64,000 nucleotides of DNA, taken from the NCBI GenBank assembly GCA_037893245.1, contig JBAIAA010000251.1:2046001-2110000 (forward strand). The letters run 5' to 3'. The notes beneath the pieces were generated by a model. That model searched no databases. It was not told the DNA's origin and was given only the letters and a program-made list of their open reading frames with translations. Positions 1 through 7,964 of this stretch are shown in pieces. Positions within the stretch are counted from its first letter, which is position 1, and every line of letters begins with the position of its first letter. The stretch is from Crossaster papposus. Lineage: Eukaryota > Echinodermata > Asteroidea > Velatida > Solasteridae. The translations under genes were made by a program, and so were the position numbers.

Positions 1-8
1 ATAAAGTT

Positions 9-251
9 TTAAGATATTATAGTCGAATTTAATATATTTGGTGGGAGTATATTTTGCGATACCAGCCATGTTTTTACGTACATCGATCCGCTTATCGTAG
101 CCGTTAGTTTTGCTACATCTTCCACGCTCAACTTGTCGAGATCGGCCGGTTTGATCTTCAACAGTTTTTTACTAAACATGGTAAATCCCACGCTTAACAT
201 AGAGATGATAGCGGCGTGATAGAGATTGTTGACGATGCTATTAGTATCCAT
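9..251 (-). CDS. small membrane protein of the integrated virus-like element
   Basis: An 80-codon reading frame opens the minus-strand gene series of the virus-like element. Residues about 12-30 (YHAAIISMLSVGFTMFSKK) form one hydrophobic segment followed by lysines, so a single membrane span is plausible. The rest is polar, with an acidic patch (LDKLSVEDVA). I do not recognise the family. It lies 36 bases beyond the stop of the next minus-strand gene, matching the tight packing of this block. The element probably continues to the left of the window. Confidence 0.4.
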   Translation of the reverse strand: MDTNSIVNNLYHAAIISMLSVGFTMFSKKLLKIKPADLDKLSVEDVAKLTATISGSMYVKTWLVSQNILPPNILNSTIIS

Positions 252-280
252 TTATAATTACCACTATTATAATTTATAAT

Positions 281-292
281 TTTATTTTTATT
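281..292 (-). terminator. poly(A) signal fused to a stop codon
   Basis: On the minus strand the stop codon of the 288-659 gene begins the string TAAAAATAAAAT, which contains AATAAA. The same string follows the capsid-gene stop at 2231-2243 and recurs at 1158-1170. A shared 3'-end signal overlapping the stop codon is inferred. Confidence 0.4.
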
Positions 293-659
293 CCATTTCT
301 ACAAAATCTTCGGCTGCTTTTGGTTGGGGTGGTAGGTCAGAGTGAGGTGGTGATAAGAAGGGTTTTGGTGGTGAGACTCTCTGGCCCCATATATAAAACC
401 CTCCTAAAACAAGCGCTAAGAACGTTATCGACCCAATTGTCGCGTACGAATAAGAACGAGGAGGAGAAGTAGTTTTTACGTCTATATTTTGCATCTTGGC
501 AATTTGTTCTTTTCTCTTTTTGTTGTGTTCCGCTAATGCCTTGCCTTGTTTTACTCTATCAGGATTTTTAGTTTTAGTCGTCACCGTCTGTACTTTTGAG
601 ACTGTTGGAGTCTCTCGTTGAAGAGGGCTCGTCGAACTTGGGTTCTCTTGTTGACTCAT
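288..659 (-). CDS. single-pass membrane protein with basic linker, virus-like element
   Basis: A 123-residue frame begins with a polar Ser/Thr/Pro-rich stretch, then a strongly basic segment (about residues 33-56, KNPDRVKQGKALAEHNKKRK). A hydrophobic span follows at about residues 73-91 (IGSITFLALVLGGFYIWG), and a proline-rich tail ends the protein. This is the layout of a type II or tail-in membrane protein; the basic segment could touch nucleic acid, but that is a guess. Its 5' end overlaps the 3' end of the upstream minus-strand gene by 86 bases in another frame, an overlap typical of compact viral genomes. Family not identified. Confidence 0.45.
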   Translation of the reverse strand: MSQQENPSSTSPLQRETPTVSKVQTVTTKTKNPDRVKQGKALAEHNKKRKEQIAKMQNIDVKTTSPPRSYSYATIGSITFLALVLGGFYIWGQRVSPPKPFLSPPHSDLPPQPKAAEDFVEME

Positions 660-1141
660 TTTTTATTATATTATCAAGATTGTTTTTGTTGATAACTAAA
701 TGTTTAGATGTTATCAACAAACCTACTAACGGTGACAACAACATTCCGTGGTTGTAATAAACTTCGCAAAGTAAACTAGCTATCGAGCTAGATATAACGG
801 GATCTTCCTCTAGATCTTTGGTGAGCGCGTCTTCCGAGTCTACTCGTAGACTGACACCCATGGGTTTGATCATAGGTAGACTCGCGCCTAAAATTCTCGA
901 GTAAACCCCCAGCACGCAGTTACCCAAACTAGTAATCATTTCTTTACCCAGTCGAGCCTCGTAATGGTTGTACATTTGTTCTTGTTTGTTCGCGTCTAGG
1001 TTTTCTATATCTCCCTGGCTAAATTCTTTACCCAAATACTTTTTAGAATCACCGGCTGACACTACAGCCAACAGTCTAGTCTTTTGTTTTTTCCGTTTGC
1101 GGCTCCGGTGTGCTAGAGTCTAAAGTTTTTAAAGGCTCCAT
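574..1141 (-). pseudogene. putative minor virion/membrane protein, frameshifted
   Basis: The open frame from about 1119 down to 574 has no ATG near its start. A good ATG at 1141 starts a 21-codon frame (MEPLKTLDSS...) that ends at a stop near 1078, in the adjacent frame. The simplest reading is one gene broken by an indel around 1080. The body has two hydrophobic stretches (about ITSLGNCVLGVYSRILGASL and SIASLLCEVYYNHGMLLSPL), so it may be membrane-associated or a minor capsid component. No family is recognised with confidence. Its tail overlaps the start of the next gene. A non-ATG start (TTG at 1071) is a weaker alternative. Confidence 0.4.
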
Positions 1142-1157
1142 TTTTATAAGACGGTGT

Positions 1158-1170
1158 AATTTTATTTTTA
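1158..1170 (-). terminator. recurrent TAAAAATAAA poly(A)-like motif
   Basis: Minus-strand TAAAAATAAAATTA, including AATAAA, lies 17 bases upstream of the ATG at 1141 and downstream of the ATPase gene plus its repeat tract. It could be the 3'-end signal of the ATPase transcript. It is the second of three copies in the block. Confidence 0.3.
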
Positions 1171-1279
1171 GAGAAAAATATTCGTAAGATAAAATACACA
1201 AGGTCGATGCTATAATAAATTTGAGCGAAAGATCGATTATCACAAACATTTAAATAAACGCGAGATAAACTAACTGCAA

Positions 1280-1586
1280 CAAATCACAACTAGCTGTTTA
1301 ACTAGCTGTTTAACTAGCTGTAACTAGCTATGCAAGTACTTATCAACTAGCTGTAACTAGCTATGCAAGTACTTATCAACTAGCTGTTCAACTAGCTATG
1401 CAAGTACTTATCAACTAGCTGTTCAACTAGCTATGCAAGTACTTATCAACTAGCTGTTCAACAAATTACAACTAGCTACAACTAGCTGTTCAACAAAACC
1501 TCAACAAATCTCAACTAGCTGTACAACAAAACCTCAACTAGCTGTTCAACTAGCTACAACTAGCTACAACTAGGTTACAACAAATT
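1280..1586. repeat. AACTAGCT-based tandem repeat in the viral element
   Basis: About 300 bases are built from AACTAGCTGTT and AACTAGCTATGCAAGTACTTATC blocks; the longer block occurs four times in a row at about 1317-1450. The core contains the palindrome AGCT/CTAG. It starts immediately after the ATPase stop codon (1575-1577) and fills the gap to the next gene. Possible roles are a packaging or replication-associated repeat, or neutral slippage. Confidence 0.8.
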
Positions 1587-2205
1587 CCATTTAGTTGGAG
1601 GATCTGTATATAAAATCAATTTACTATAGAGAGTGTCTTTGAGATATTGTTTTATGTCTCGCCTTTTATTATCTGGCACAACATCATTTTCGTCGAGGCA
1701 ATTATCAAAACTTTTTTTGTCTTTGCAATAAAAAATAGCGATCCATTGAGTCTGTTCGCGATAATCTTTTAAAACGCTGTTATATTTTTGAGTCAATAAC
1801 CAACAGCTGTGGTTATCGTGTCTACCGCTAAAGAATAATTTAGATAACATGCAGCATTCTCCTTTGTGGCCCTTTTCGATATTTCATCGCTTGATAAGCG
1901 CTGCAGTCGTCGATTAAAAACAAAGTGTGCAATCCTTTAAATTTATTTCGATAAAACCCTATAGCTTCGTTTATATCCATATTTTCGACGTCGAGGTCGC
2001 ACACGTAAACGTTGGGATCGTTAAAAAACCAAGGTCTCGCGTGGTACGTTTTGTTGTTTGACAGAGTCGGACATATGATTACCAAATATTCAAATTGACC
2101 CGCGTATTCGTTTTCTAGCAAGTCTAACGCAAACTTGGTTTTGCCAGAGTTTGTTCTTCCGCATATTAAAGCGCAGTGCGGCGCCGAGTCTAAGAACTTA
2201 CTCAT
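1575..2205 (-). pseudogene. A32-like/FtsK-HerA genome-packaging ATPase, one frameshift
   Basis: The N-terminal part (2205 down to 1840) shows Walker A GRTNSGKT at about residues 16-23 and Walker B LFLIDD at about residues 96-101. The C-terminal part (1850 down to 1575), in another frame, carries the motif WLLTQKYNSVLKDYREQTQW, with the Gln/Arg pattern of sensor regions in packaging ATPases of Polintons, virophages and large DNA viruses. The two frames overlap by about 10 bases around 1840-1860, so a single indel separates them. Such ATPases pump viral DNA into preformed capsids. The start at 2205 leaves a 35-base gap to the capsid gene stop, so both are probably co-arranged late genes. The gene is broken and should not give a full-length product. 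Confidence 0.78.
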
Positions 2206-2230
2206 GTTGGCGTGTCTTTTAATAGCGAGT

Positions 2231-2243
2231 TATTTTATTTTTA
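2231..2243 (-). terminator. poly(A) signal fused to the capsid-gene stop codon
   Basis: The minus-strand stop codon of the capsid pseudogene is the first triplet of TAAAAATAAAATAA, giving AATAAA at the stop. Third occurrence of this arrangement in the element. Confidence 0.4.
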
Positions 2244-3507
2244 AAAGTTGACGCTGCTCAAACGACCTCCTTGGATGTTAAGTTGCGCGTCCATCACCAA
2301 AAAGACATAACACTTTAGTGCGCCCGCGGTTTGAGCTTCGCGTTCCATTAATACAGAGATTCCTCCGCTTATATCGCCGATTTGTTTACCCGATCCGTGA
2401 TTTTTGTTGTCGTCCGTTGATCTCATATCCAACCAAAGTCCATATCTTCTCAAAAATAATCGCCGATATCCATCCCCGTCAACCCTAAATCTTTACATAT
2501 ACCAGCCCCTAGCTCGGTGGACGAGTCTCCAAAAAACTTGTTGATTTCTCCCCAGTGTTGATAGCTCTTGAGTCCCGAACTGTAGAGTTGATTAGGTTTT
2601 CCTTCTATCGTCACGCTAACTTTGTCTATCTTAGGGTTATAAAATAGTTCGGGGGTTTTTGTAGTCGGGTCTTTAAACAAAAACAGTATACCCTTGAGAT
2701 TTTAACCGCTACGTTTAAATTAAAGTTCCAAACGGTGTCTGATTTATTGATAGATCTTACTTCGTGTCTCTGAATCCTATTGAATAAAAACTGCGTCTTG
2801 TCGAGATTCTTTTGAGCTAAGGTTTGAGCTAAATATTTGTTAGAAACGATCTCGTATTCTAGCGCCAAGTTAGAGATGCGATAACTCGCTTCGGCGTCGG
2901 TAGAATTTACGACCTTGGCATAATCGTTAAAAGTAAGTTCATAAGACAGTTGGTCGTTTAGAGAGGATGGATAAAACGGTTGATGATCCGTGAGCATTTC
3001 AAAGTCTAGAGGTATACAAAATCTGTTTCCAAAGGTATCCGCTATCGCTTTGTCTTTTCCACTGTTTGCACCGGCAACCGCGTTGCCGGTACCCACGCGC
3101 AGGCCCGATATGTTAGCAATCTCGTTTCCAACGTAGTGATCTACGACACCTGTGGGTAGCCAAAGATCTTTAAAAATGTTATAAACGTCGGCGTCGGTCA
3201 AGTTTACGATCTCCCGTCCACCGATACATATTCTTATTTGTTTTACGAGATTTCGTCCTAGATTTTTAAACAGACTTCGATCGGCATCGTCGTCCGAGTT
3301 TAGATTAATATTAAAAGCTAGTTTCGCTGAGCCGGGGACGATCACGTCGTCGGTGCTCAACGATGGAAACTTGACTATTAATTTGTCGTTTGCGTCGATC
3401 GTGCTAGGATTGTGAGTTACTACTACAGTCTGGCGGTTGCCTTTTATTCCCCGAGGATTGTTAAGGCGTCTGTGTGGATTCAGTTTGTTTCCATAAGTCG
3501 CGTTCAT
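2241..3507 (-). pseudogene. double-jelly-roll major capsid protein candidate, two frameshifts
   Basis: The first frame (ATG at 3507, good to about 2690) encodes a beta-rich protein with phrases typical of nucleocytoplasmic-virus and Polinton-type capsid proteins: DANDKLIVKFPSL near the start and FCIPLDFEMLTDHQPFYPSS near residue 165. Similarity continues in a second frame (about 2690-2450, with a YNPKIDKVSVTIEG strand pattern) and a third (2453-2241), so two single-base indels are present. Total length would be near 415 codons, somewhat short for a double-jelly-roll capsid protein. It lies next to the packaging ATPase, a standard pairing in such elements. The TTTAATATAAAA just before the ATG is TATA-like. 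Family assignment rests on remembered motif style; a profile search was not possible. Confidence 0.62.
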
Positions 3508-5180
3508 TTTTATATTAAACTACTCTTGTGACGTCACTCTATTCAGAAAAGTGTCGATTATTTTAAAGAATGTACACTTAACTGTACACTCTTTTAAGAA
3601 TTAACAAAAAAAAGAACGACTCAATGGACACAGAAATTGCTATTGTTATATTTATTACAAATTTAGTAAGAGCTATGTTGACAGTTTCTCTAGAGCTCTC
3701 AACAGTTGTTTTGGAGGTCTCTTTGCTGTGTCGACGCACTTTTGCGGTTTCGGCCCGGCTGACTGCTCTCCTATGGTCCTCACTGGTTCTGGCCAACGAA
3801 GCCATTGTCATGCTCGATCGTATGGAGTGGTTCGTCCAAAAGCCTTGTTGCACAGATTTGCCACAACCTGGGATATCAACAATAACATAAATCAAATAAA
3901 ATGGATGCGCCAACCCGCATGTAACAAATTGCATCAAGGTTTGTCTAAAACATTCGAAAATGAAAATGGCCCAATAACTTTGAGAAAAGAAAATGGGGAG
4001 GATAAACCATTTTATTAGCAAGGTCGAAGCGATGGTTCGCAATTTAAAATATGTACATGTAGTAGGAATTGATTTCTTGTAAATGGGAATAATTTTCGAC
4101 GGAAATAGGCCATAGTTATGTCATACGTTCAAAGGTCCTAAAAAGTACTACTAATGCACAACTTTAAAAGGGCCGATATACATGTACGTACAACACGTAC
4201 ATGTACTTTACATTCGCTAACTCGCCCATGCTGTCCTGTTGTATATACCCGTGTAGCAAAAACGGCAGAAAAACCAACAGGAATTTGTTTTGTTCCGAGT
4301 CTGGTTTGACATGTGATAATGAAACCGTTCAGGGTTTAACAAAAGGCTGGTATACCTTTGACACGGAATAATGACTACTGACGCTAAGTTACACCATAAA
4401 ATGGGGCTAAAAATAATAAGCAAAAATGAGCTGCTGATGAGAGCTAAGCCAAATGTTGGGAATAACAAGTTCTTGTTTTCATTTCTTGCTTATTTTCCAT
4501 CATTACCTGATCCGTTACAAGGAGTCCAAATCGGCCACGAGTGTAGGAAGTTTCTTCACCTCTGAATCGGCCGCTTTAGTATAAATCCTCATTGGAGTAT
4601 AAATCCTCATCGAATATGTCCCAAAATACTGGTTTAAATAGCCATCAAAATAAATTGGCGAGTCAGTTCTTGAGGTGACACAACATATCTTCCAACGTAT
4701 TCCTACTCAAAAATATGTACGGATCATCACTGGAAGACATTTTAGCGGAGTTAGCAAAGACACACCCGACGCACAACAATGTATGGCATCAAATGACTTC
4801 GATGTCGAATGTACTAGGCATTTTAAACATCCTCGTTTTACCCAACCTTTATTCAATTGTTTGGTTACGCAACACGGAGACCAGACAGGACAAAGTTTTC
4901 ACATACCTTAGTAGCTTCTACCACTGAACAATGGACTTATTCATCTCATACTATAAAGCATCAGTAAGAATTGACACTTGTTGTTCCTTTTAAATATTGA
5001 CAATGGGTGTAAAAGGGACGTAGTTTAAGTCGGAGAAACGACTCAAAAGGTGGACATTCTTTGATTCAAATTGGGCTCGGACGCTGCGCGTCCTCGCCCA
5101 TTCGAATCAAAGAATGCCCACTTTTTCGTCATTTCTCCTTAACGTAACGTTTTATTTTTTATTTTTTTTCCTTTTTTAAA
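3508..5180. other. intergenic region between divergent viral gene blocks
   Basis: The minus-strand genes end their run here and the plus-strand genes start at 5181. Open frames at 3578-4042 and 3728-4018 overlap on opposite strands, have unremarkable composition and are not supported as genes. A GTACATGTAC-type palindrome sits near 4181-4206, and a strong inverted repeat lies at 5050-5121. The tract may hold the bidirectional late promoter or a host-derived insertion. Confidence 0.5.
5050..5121. promoter_or_regulatory. imperfect hairpin upstream of the plus-strand viral genes
   Basis: Arms 5050-5076 and 5096-5121 (GTGGACATTCTTTGATTC and its complement) pair at about 24 of 26 positions. The loop itself contains the small palindrome GACGCTGCGCGTC. 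It lies about 60 bases before the first plus-strand ATG at 5181, followed by a T-rich run. A role in transcription or as a recombination remnant is inferred only. Confidence 0.5.
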
Positions 5181-5895
5181 ATGCAGTCTCATACGTTTGT
5201 CATGACCCAAAAAGAGCAGACTTTTGAGCTACCTCAACCCATAGATAACGTCGGTGGCGACCGTCGCATTAAGTTAAGCAGCGTTATTTTAGAAGTGGGT
5301 TTTTATAACGTCGAAAAAGTAGAGATGGTGTGGCATAATCACTATAATATTAATGGTAATTCAATAGAAAAAAGACTTGATATCACGCCCGGTCGATGGA
5401 ATCTTTATTCTTTTAAAGATCGTTTTAAAGATAATATTAAACCTATAACAATTATACCGATAAACGATAAACTATTCCATTTGACATTCGTGATCCCTGA
5501 GTCTTTCACGAGTATAAAACTATCGAGTAATTTGTCTAAACTTTTAGGTTTACCTAAGGGTTGGTTCTACAGCAGCAATGATTTAACTAAATATTATTTT
5601 GGAAAATTTAACATAAATCTTTACAGCGCGGTTTTTTTTACATTGCGAAGAACTGTCTACACATTCAAATTTTGTCAATGGAAAACAAACTAATCTTTTG
5701 GGGAGTATACCTTTATCGGGCGATGCAGCTCGTTCAAACAATCCCCAAGATCCAATTTACGTCAAATATAACAATTTTCCGAAAGAGTTGGTAACCGATA
5801 AAATAAACACCCTCACGTTTTCGTAAAAAAACGGTCTTGGTGAGGTCTTAGATAATAGAGGTAAAGATATAATTTTAAACATAAAAATATTTTAG
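5181..5895 (+). pseudogene. virion-type protein, paralog 1 (degenerate)
   Basis: The frame starts MQSHTFVM and runs to 5693, but similarity to the intact neighbour (5909-6607) continues in another frame after about 5635, where a run of eight T residues suggests a slippage indel. A further in-frame TAA lies near 5824 where the neighbour has a leucine codon. The natural end is the TAG at 5893-5895. The protein looks globular, beta-rich and without membrane spans, with a conserved IKLSSNLSKLLGLP segment. In related elements of aquatic animals this type of gene sits beside capsid genes, so a penton, spike or minor capsid role is plausible but unproven. Confidence 0.55.
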
Positions 5896-5908
5896 TTACC
5901 TTTGTAAA

Positions 5909-6607
5909 ATGCAGTCTCATACATTTGTCATGACGGGTAATGAGCAGACCTTTGAACTATCGCAACCTATAGATAACGTCGGGGGTGACCGTCACATGAG
6001 GTTAAACAACTTTGCGTTAGACTTGGGGTTTTATAATCTCGAAAAAAAAGCGTCGATAATTTGGGAGAGATTTACGGGCGATATCGATGATCCTCAAATT
6101 GCCGATCATGAGAAATTTGATATTTCTCCAGATAGGTGGAATCTTTATTCTTTCAAAGATCTTATACAAACTTTTCACGATATATCTATAGAGTCCTTAT
6201 CCGATGAACTGTTTTATATATCCATCCCCGAACAAAATCGCATAAAACTATCAAGTAATCTGTCTAAACTTTTGGGTTTACCCAGGGGTTGGCTCAATGG
6301 TGGTAATCAATATGGTCAATTTAGCCTAAATCTATACAACGCGGTCTTTTTACATTGCGAAGAACTGTCTACGCATTCAAATTATTTTAGCGGAAAACAA
6401 ACTAATCTTTTGGAGAGTATAGCTTTATCGGGTGATGCCGCTCGTTCGAGCAATCCCAAAAATCCAATTTACATAAAATATAACAAGTGTTCAAAAGAGT
6501 TGGTAGCTGGCAAAATAAACAGCCTCACGTTTTTGTTAAAAAACGGTCTTGGCGAGGTCTTAGATAATAAAGGTAAAGATATAATTTTTAACATAGAAAT
6601 ATTTTAG
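5909..6607 (+). CDS. virion-type protein, paralog 2 (intact)
   Basis: A 232-residue open frame starts 13 bases after its broken tandem paralog and shares with it the opening MQSHTFVM, the IDNVGGDR block, the RWNLYSFKD block and IKLSSNLSKLLGLP. The C-terminal part contains HCEELSTHSNYFSGKQ and an NGLGEVLDNKGKDI segment that looks like paired beta strands of a jelly-roll or receptor-type domain. There is no signal peptide or membrane span. The neighbourhood (capsid, ATPase, membrane protein) suggests a structural protein, perhaps penton or spike. The exact family is not established from sequence alone. Tandem duplication followed by loss of one copy is clear. Confidence 0.6.
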   Translation: MQSHTFVMTGNEQTFELSQPIDNVGGDRHMRLNNFALDLGFYNLEKKASIIWERFTGDIDDPQIADHEKFDISPDRWNLYSFKDLIQTFHDISIESLSDELFYISIPEQNRIKLSSNLSKLLGLPRGWLNGGNQYGQFSLNLYNAVFLHCEELSTHSNYFSGKQTNLLESIALSGDAARSSNPKNPIYIKYNKCSKELVAGKINSLTFLLKNGLGEVLDNKGKDIIFNIEIF

Positions 6608-6622
6608 TTTTGTCTTAATACA

Positions 6623-7237
6623 ATGACGACTAGTATTTACCCCGATCTAAAAAGTACCATCGAAGATGATGCTAGTATGAGGGTGTTTCGATTGCAAAAG
6701 ATCGAAGAAGTTCAAAAAGATATATTGACGCAACGAGAACAGCGAAGCGCGTTGTGTAAAAAATATGGCAAGTTAATTACGACATTGTCTACTACGGAAA
6801 CGCTAGCCGAGATGGGTGGTGTGATTTGTGGGGGTTTGGGAATCGCGGCTATAAGCGGCGTCATTACGTCACCCGTTGGTATAGCGTTAGAGGGAGTAGC
6901 GATTGGTTTTGGTTGCGCTGCGTTCATATTAAAATATTTTAGCAAACGATTTAGACATAAAGTTAAAAAACAGGAAGAGATTAGAGTCTTGGCTGAGGCT
7001 AAACTCAACAGCGTAAGAGATCTTATTTCTCAAGCCATTACAGACGGCGATATATCCCACGAAGAATACGATTTGATATTAAAGGAATTGCGACAATTTA
7101 ACGATATGAAAGAGGCCATCAGGTCCAGCAGCAAGCTGTCGGAAAAAAAGGATTCGAGCGATATGGAATCCGAGATAAAAAGACGCGTGGAAGAAGAAAA
7201 AAAAGGTCTTATCGAAAAACTTACAGCTTCGCGATAA
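6623..7237 (+). CDS. membrane protein with YPDL motif and two-span hydrophobic core
   Basis: A 204-residue frame starts 15 bases after the previous gene. YPDL is at residues 6-9, a coiled-coil-like charged stretch spans about 20-50, and a glycine-rich hydrophobic core (about 64-106) looks like two closely spaced membrane segments. A long amphipathic charged C-terminal half contains AEAKLNSVRDLISQAITDGD and EEYDLILKEL. I recall this architecture as common among uncharacterised proteins of virus-like elements in cnidarians and other invertebrates. An A8 run at 7197-7204 near the 3' end has the phase of a -1 slippery heptamer (A AAA AAA). The -1 frame reads on into a PPPY-PSAP segment before a stop at about 7291. 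Whether this is slippage, decay or chance is open. Confidence 0.6.
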   Translation: MTTSIYPDLKSTIEDDASMRVFRLQKIEEVQKDILTQREQRSALCKKYGKLITTLSTTETLAEMGGVICGGLGIAAISGVITSPVGIALEGVAIGFGCAAFILKYFSKRFRHKVKKQEEIRVLAEAKLNSVRDLISQAITDGDISHEEYDLILKELRQFNDMKEAIRSSSKLSEKKDSSDMESEIKRRVEEEKKGLIEKLTASR

Positions 7238-7560
7238 ATACAAATTATTTTGATCAGCCTCCTCCTTACCCGTCGGCGCCTCCTTTAGGCTAGTTCTAAA
7301 AAAACTGAGCGAGTTTTAAAAAGTGGCCTAAAAGCGACCTTAACTAAAAAAAAAATAGTTTTTTGATATCAGACCAAATTGAGTTTTTAAGATTTGGTCA
7401 GCCTCCTCCTTACCCGTCGGCGCCGCCTTTAGACTCGTTTTAGGCGTTGGAAAAAGGGTACTCTTTTTTGAGTGCCCTTTAAAAAAAAAACTGAGCGACC
7501 ACTTTCTAAAAATAGTTTTTTTAGATATCAGACTAAATTGAGTTTTTCAGATTTGGTTTA
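7238..7560 (+). repeat. two and a half copies of a 3' repeat encoding PPPY/PSAP motifs
   Basis: The block CAGCCTCCTCCTTACCCGTC occurs at about 7255 and about 7399, each followed by A/T-rich sequence with GATATCAGAC and AAATTGAGTTTTT. A third partial copy of that trailing part (about 7532-7557) abuts the histone-like frame. Both full copies can be read as QPPPYPSAPPL. Between them is a hairpin (AAAGGGTACTC, loop, GAGTGCCCTTT at about 7454-7481). This looks like a duplicated gene 3' end of the element. Confidence 0.65.
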
Positions 7561-7914
7561 AAAGCGGCACATCCCTACTACTCGTTCAAACTTGACAGTA
7601 CAAAGGAGAAGGTTGCTGCGAAGGTTGCCAAGGAGAAGGAGAGAGTCAAGGCCAAGAAAGAGCGGGACAATATTGCAGAGAAAGCCAAGAAAGCCAAGAT
7701 CGCCGAGAAAGCAAAGAAAGCCAAGATCGTGGAGAAATCGAAGAAAGCCAAGCTATCCAAGAAAGTGAAGAAACCCGCTCTAAAGAAGACAGCAAAGAAG
7801 GCCGCCAAGAAAACCCCCTCTAAGCCAGCTACAGCCAAACCAACCAAAAAGCCAGCTAGCAAAAACACATCGGGCATGCAGAAGAAAGTGCCGGCCAAGC
7901 CATCGAAGAAATAA
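7537..7914 (+). pseudogene. histone H1, 5'-truncated (C-terminal tail only)
   Basis: An ATG-less frame opens after a stop at 7534-7536 and from about 7582 (SFKLD) onward reads as a linker-histone tail: SFKL, which marks the end of an H1 globular domain, then about 105 residues of Lys/Ala/Pro repeats (KKAKIAEKAKKAKI, KKTAKKAAKKTPSKP, KPTKKPASK). The TAA stop at 7912-7914 is followed 33 bases later by a perfect histone stem-loop. The globular domain is missing; upstream sequence is the repeat of the virus-like element, in the same frame. This is best explained by an insertion or rearrangement that cut an H1 gene at the end of its globular domain. H1 binds linker DNA at the nucleosome dyad; this fragment could not do so normally. 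Confidence 0.8.
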
Positions 7915-7946
7915 CTGCTCTTCCCGGCAACAACCAAAACCAAAAC

Positions 7947-7962
7947 GGCTCTTTTCAGAGCC
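7947..7962 (+). promoter_or_regulatory. replication-dependent histone mRNA 3' stem-loop
   Basis: GGCTCTTTTCAGAGCC is the canonical six-base-pair stem with four-base loop bound by SLBP in animal histone mRNAs. It is preceded by CCAAAAC and followed by ACAACA, and then by a purine-rich AACAAAAGAG (about 7971) in the place of the histone downstream element. It confirms the identity of the truncated H1 upstream. Confidence 0.92.
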
Positions 7963-7964
7963 AC

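Noticed and set aside
3578-4042. 154-codon minus-strand frame (and overlapping plus-strand frames) between the viral gene blocks
   Set aside because: Opposite-strand frames overlap over the same bases, composition is unlike the neighbouring viral genes, and no motif is recognisable.
7578-7964. 128-codon minus-strand frame opposite the histone tail
   Set aside because: Antisense shadow of the Lys/Ala-rich H1 tail; the stem-loop and codon pattern support the plus strand.
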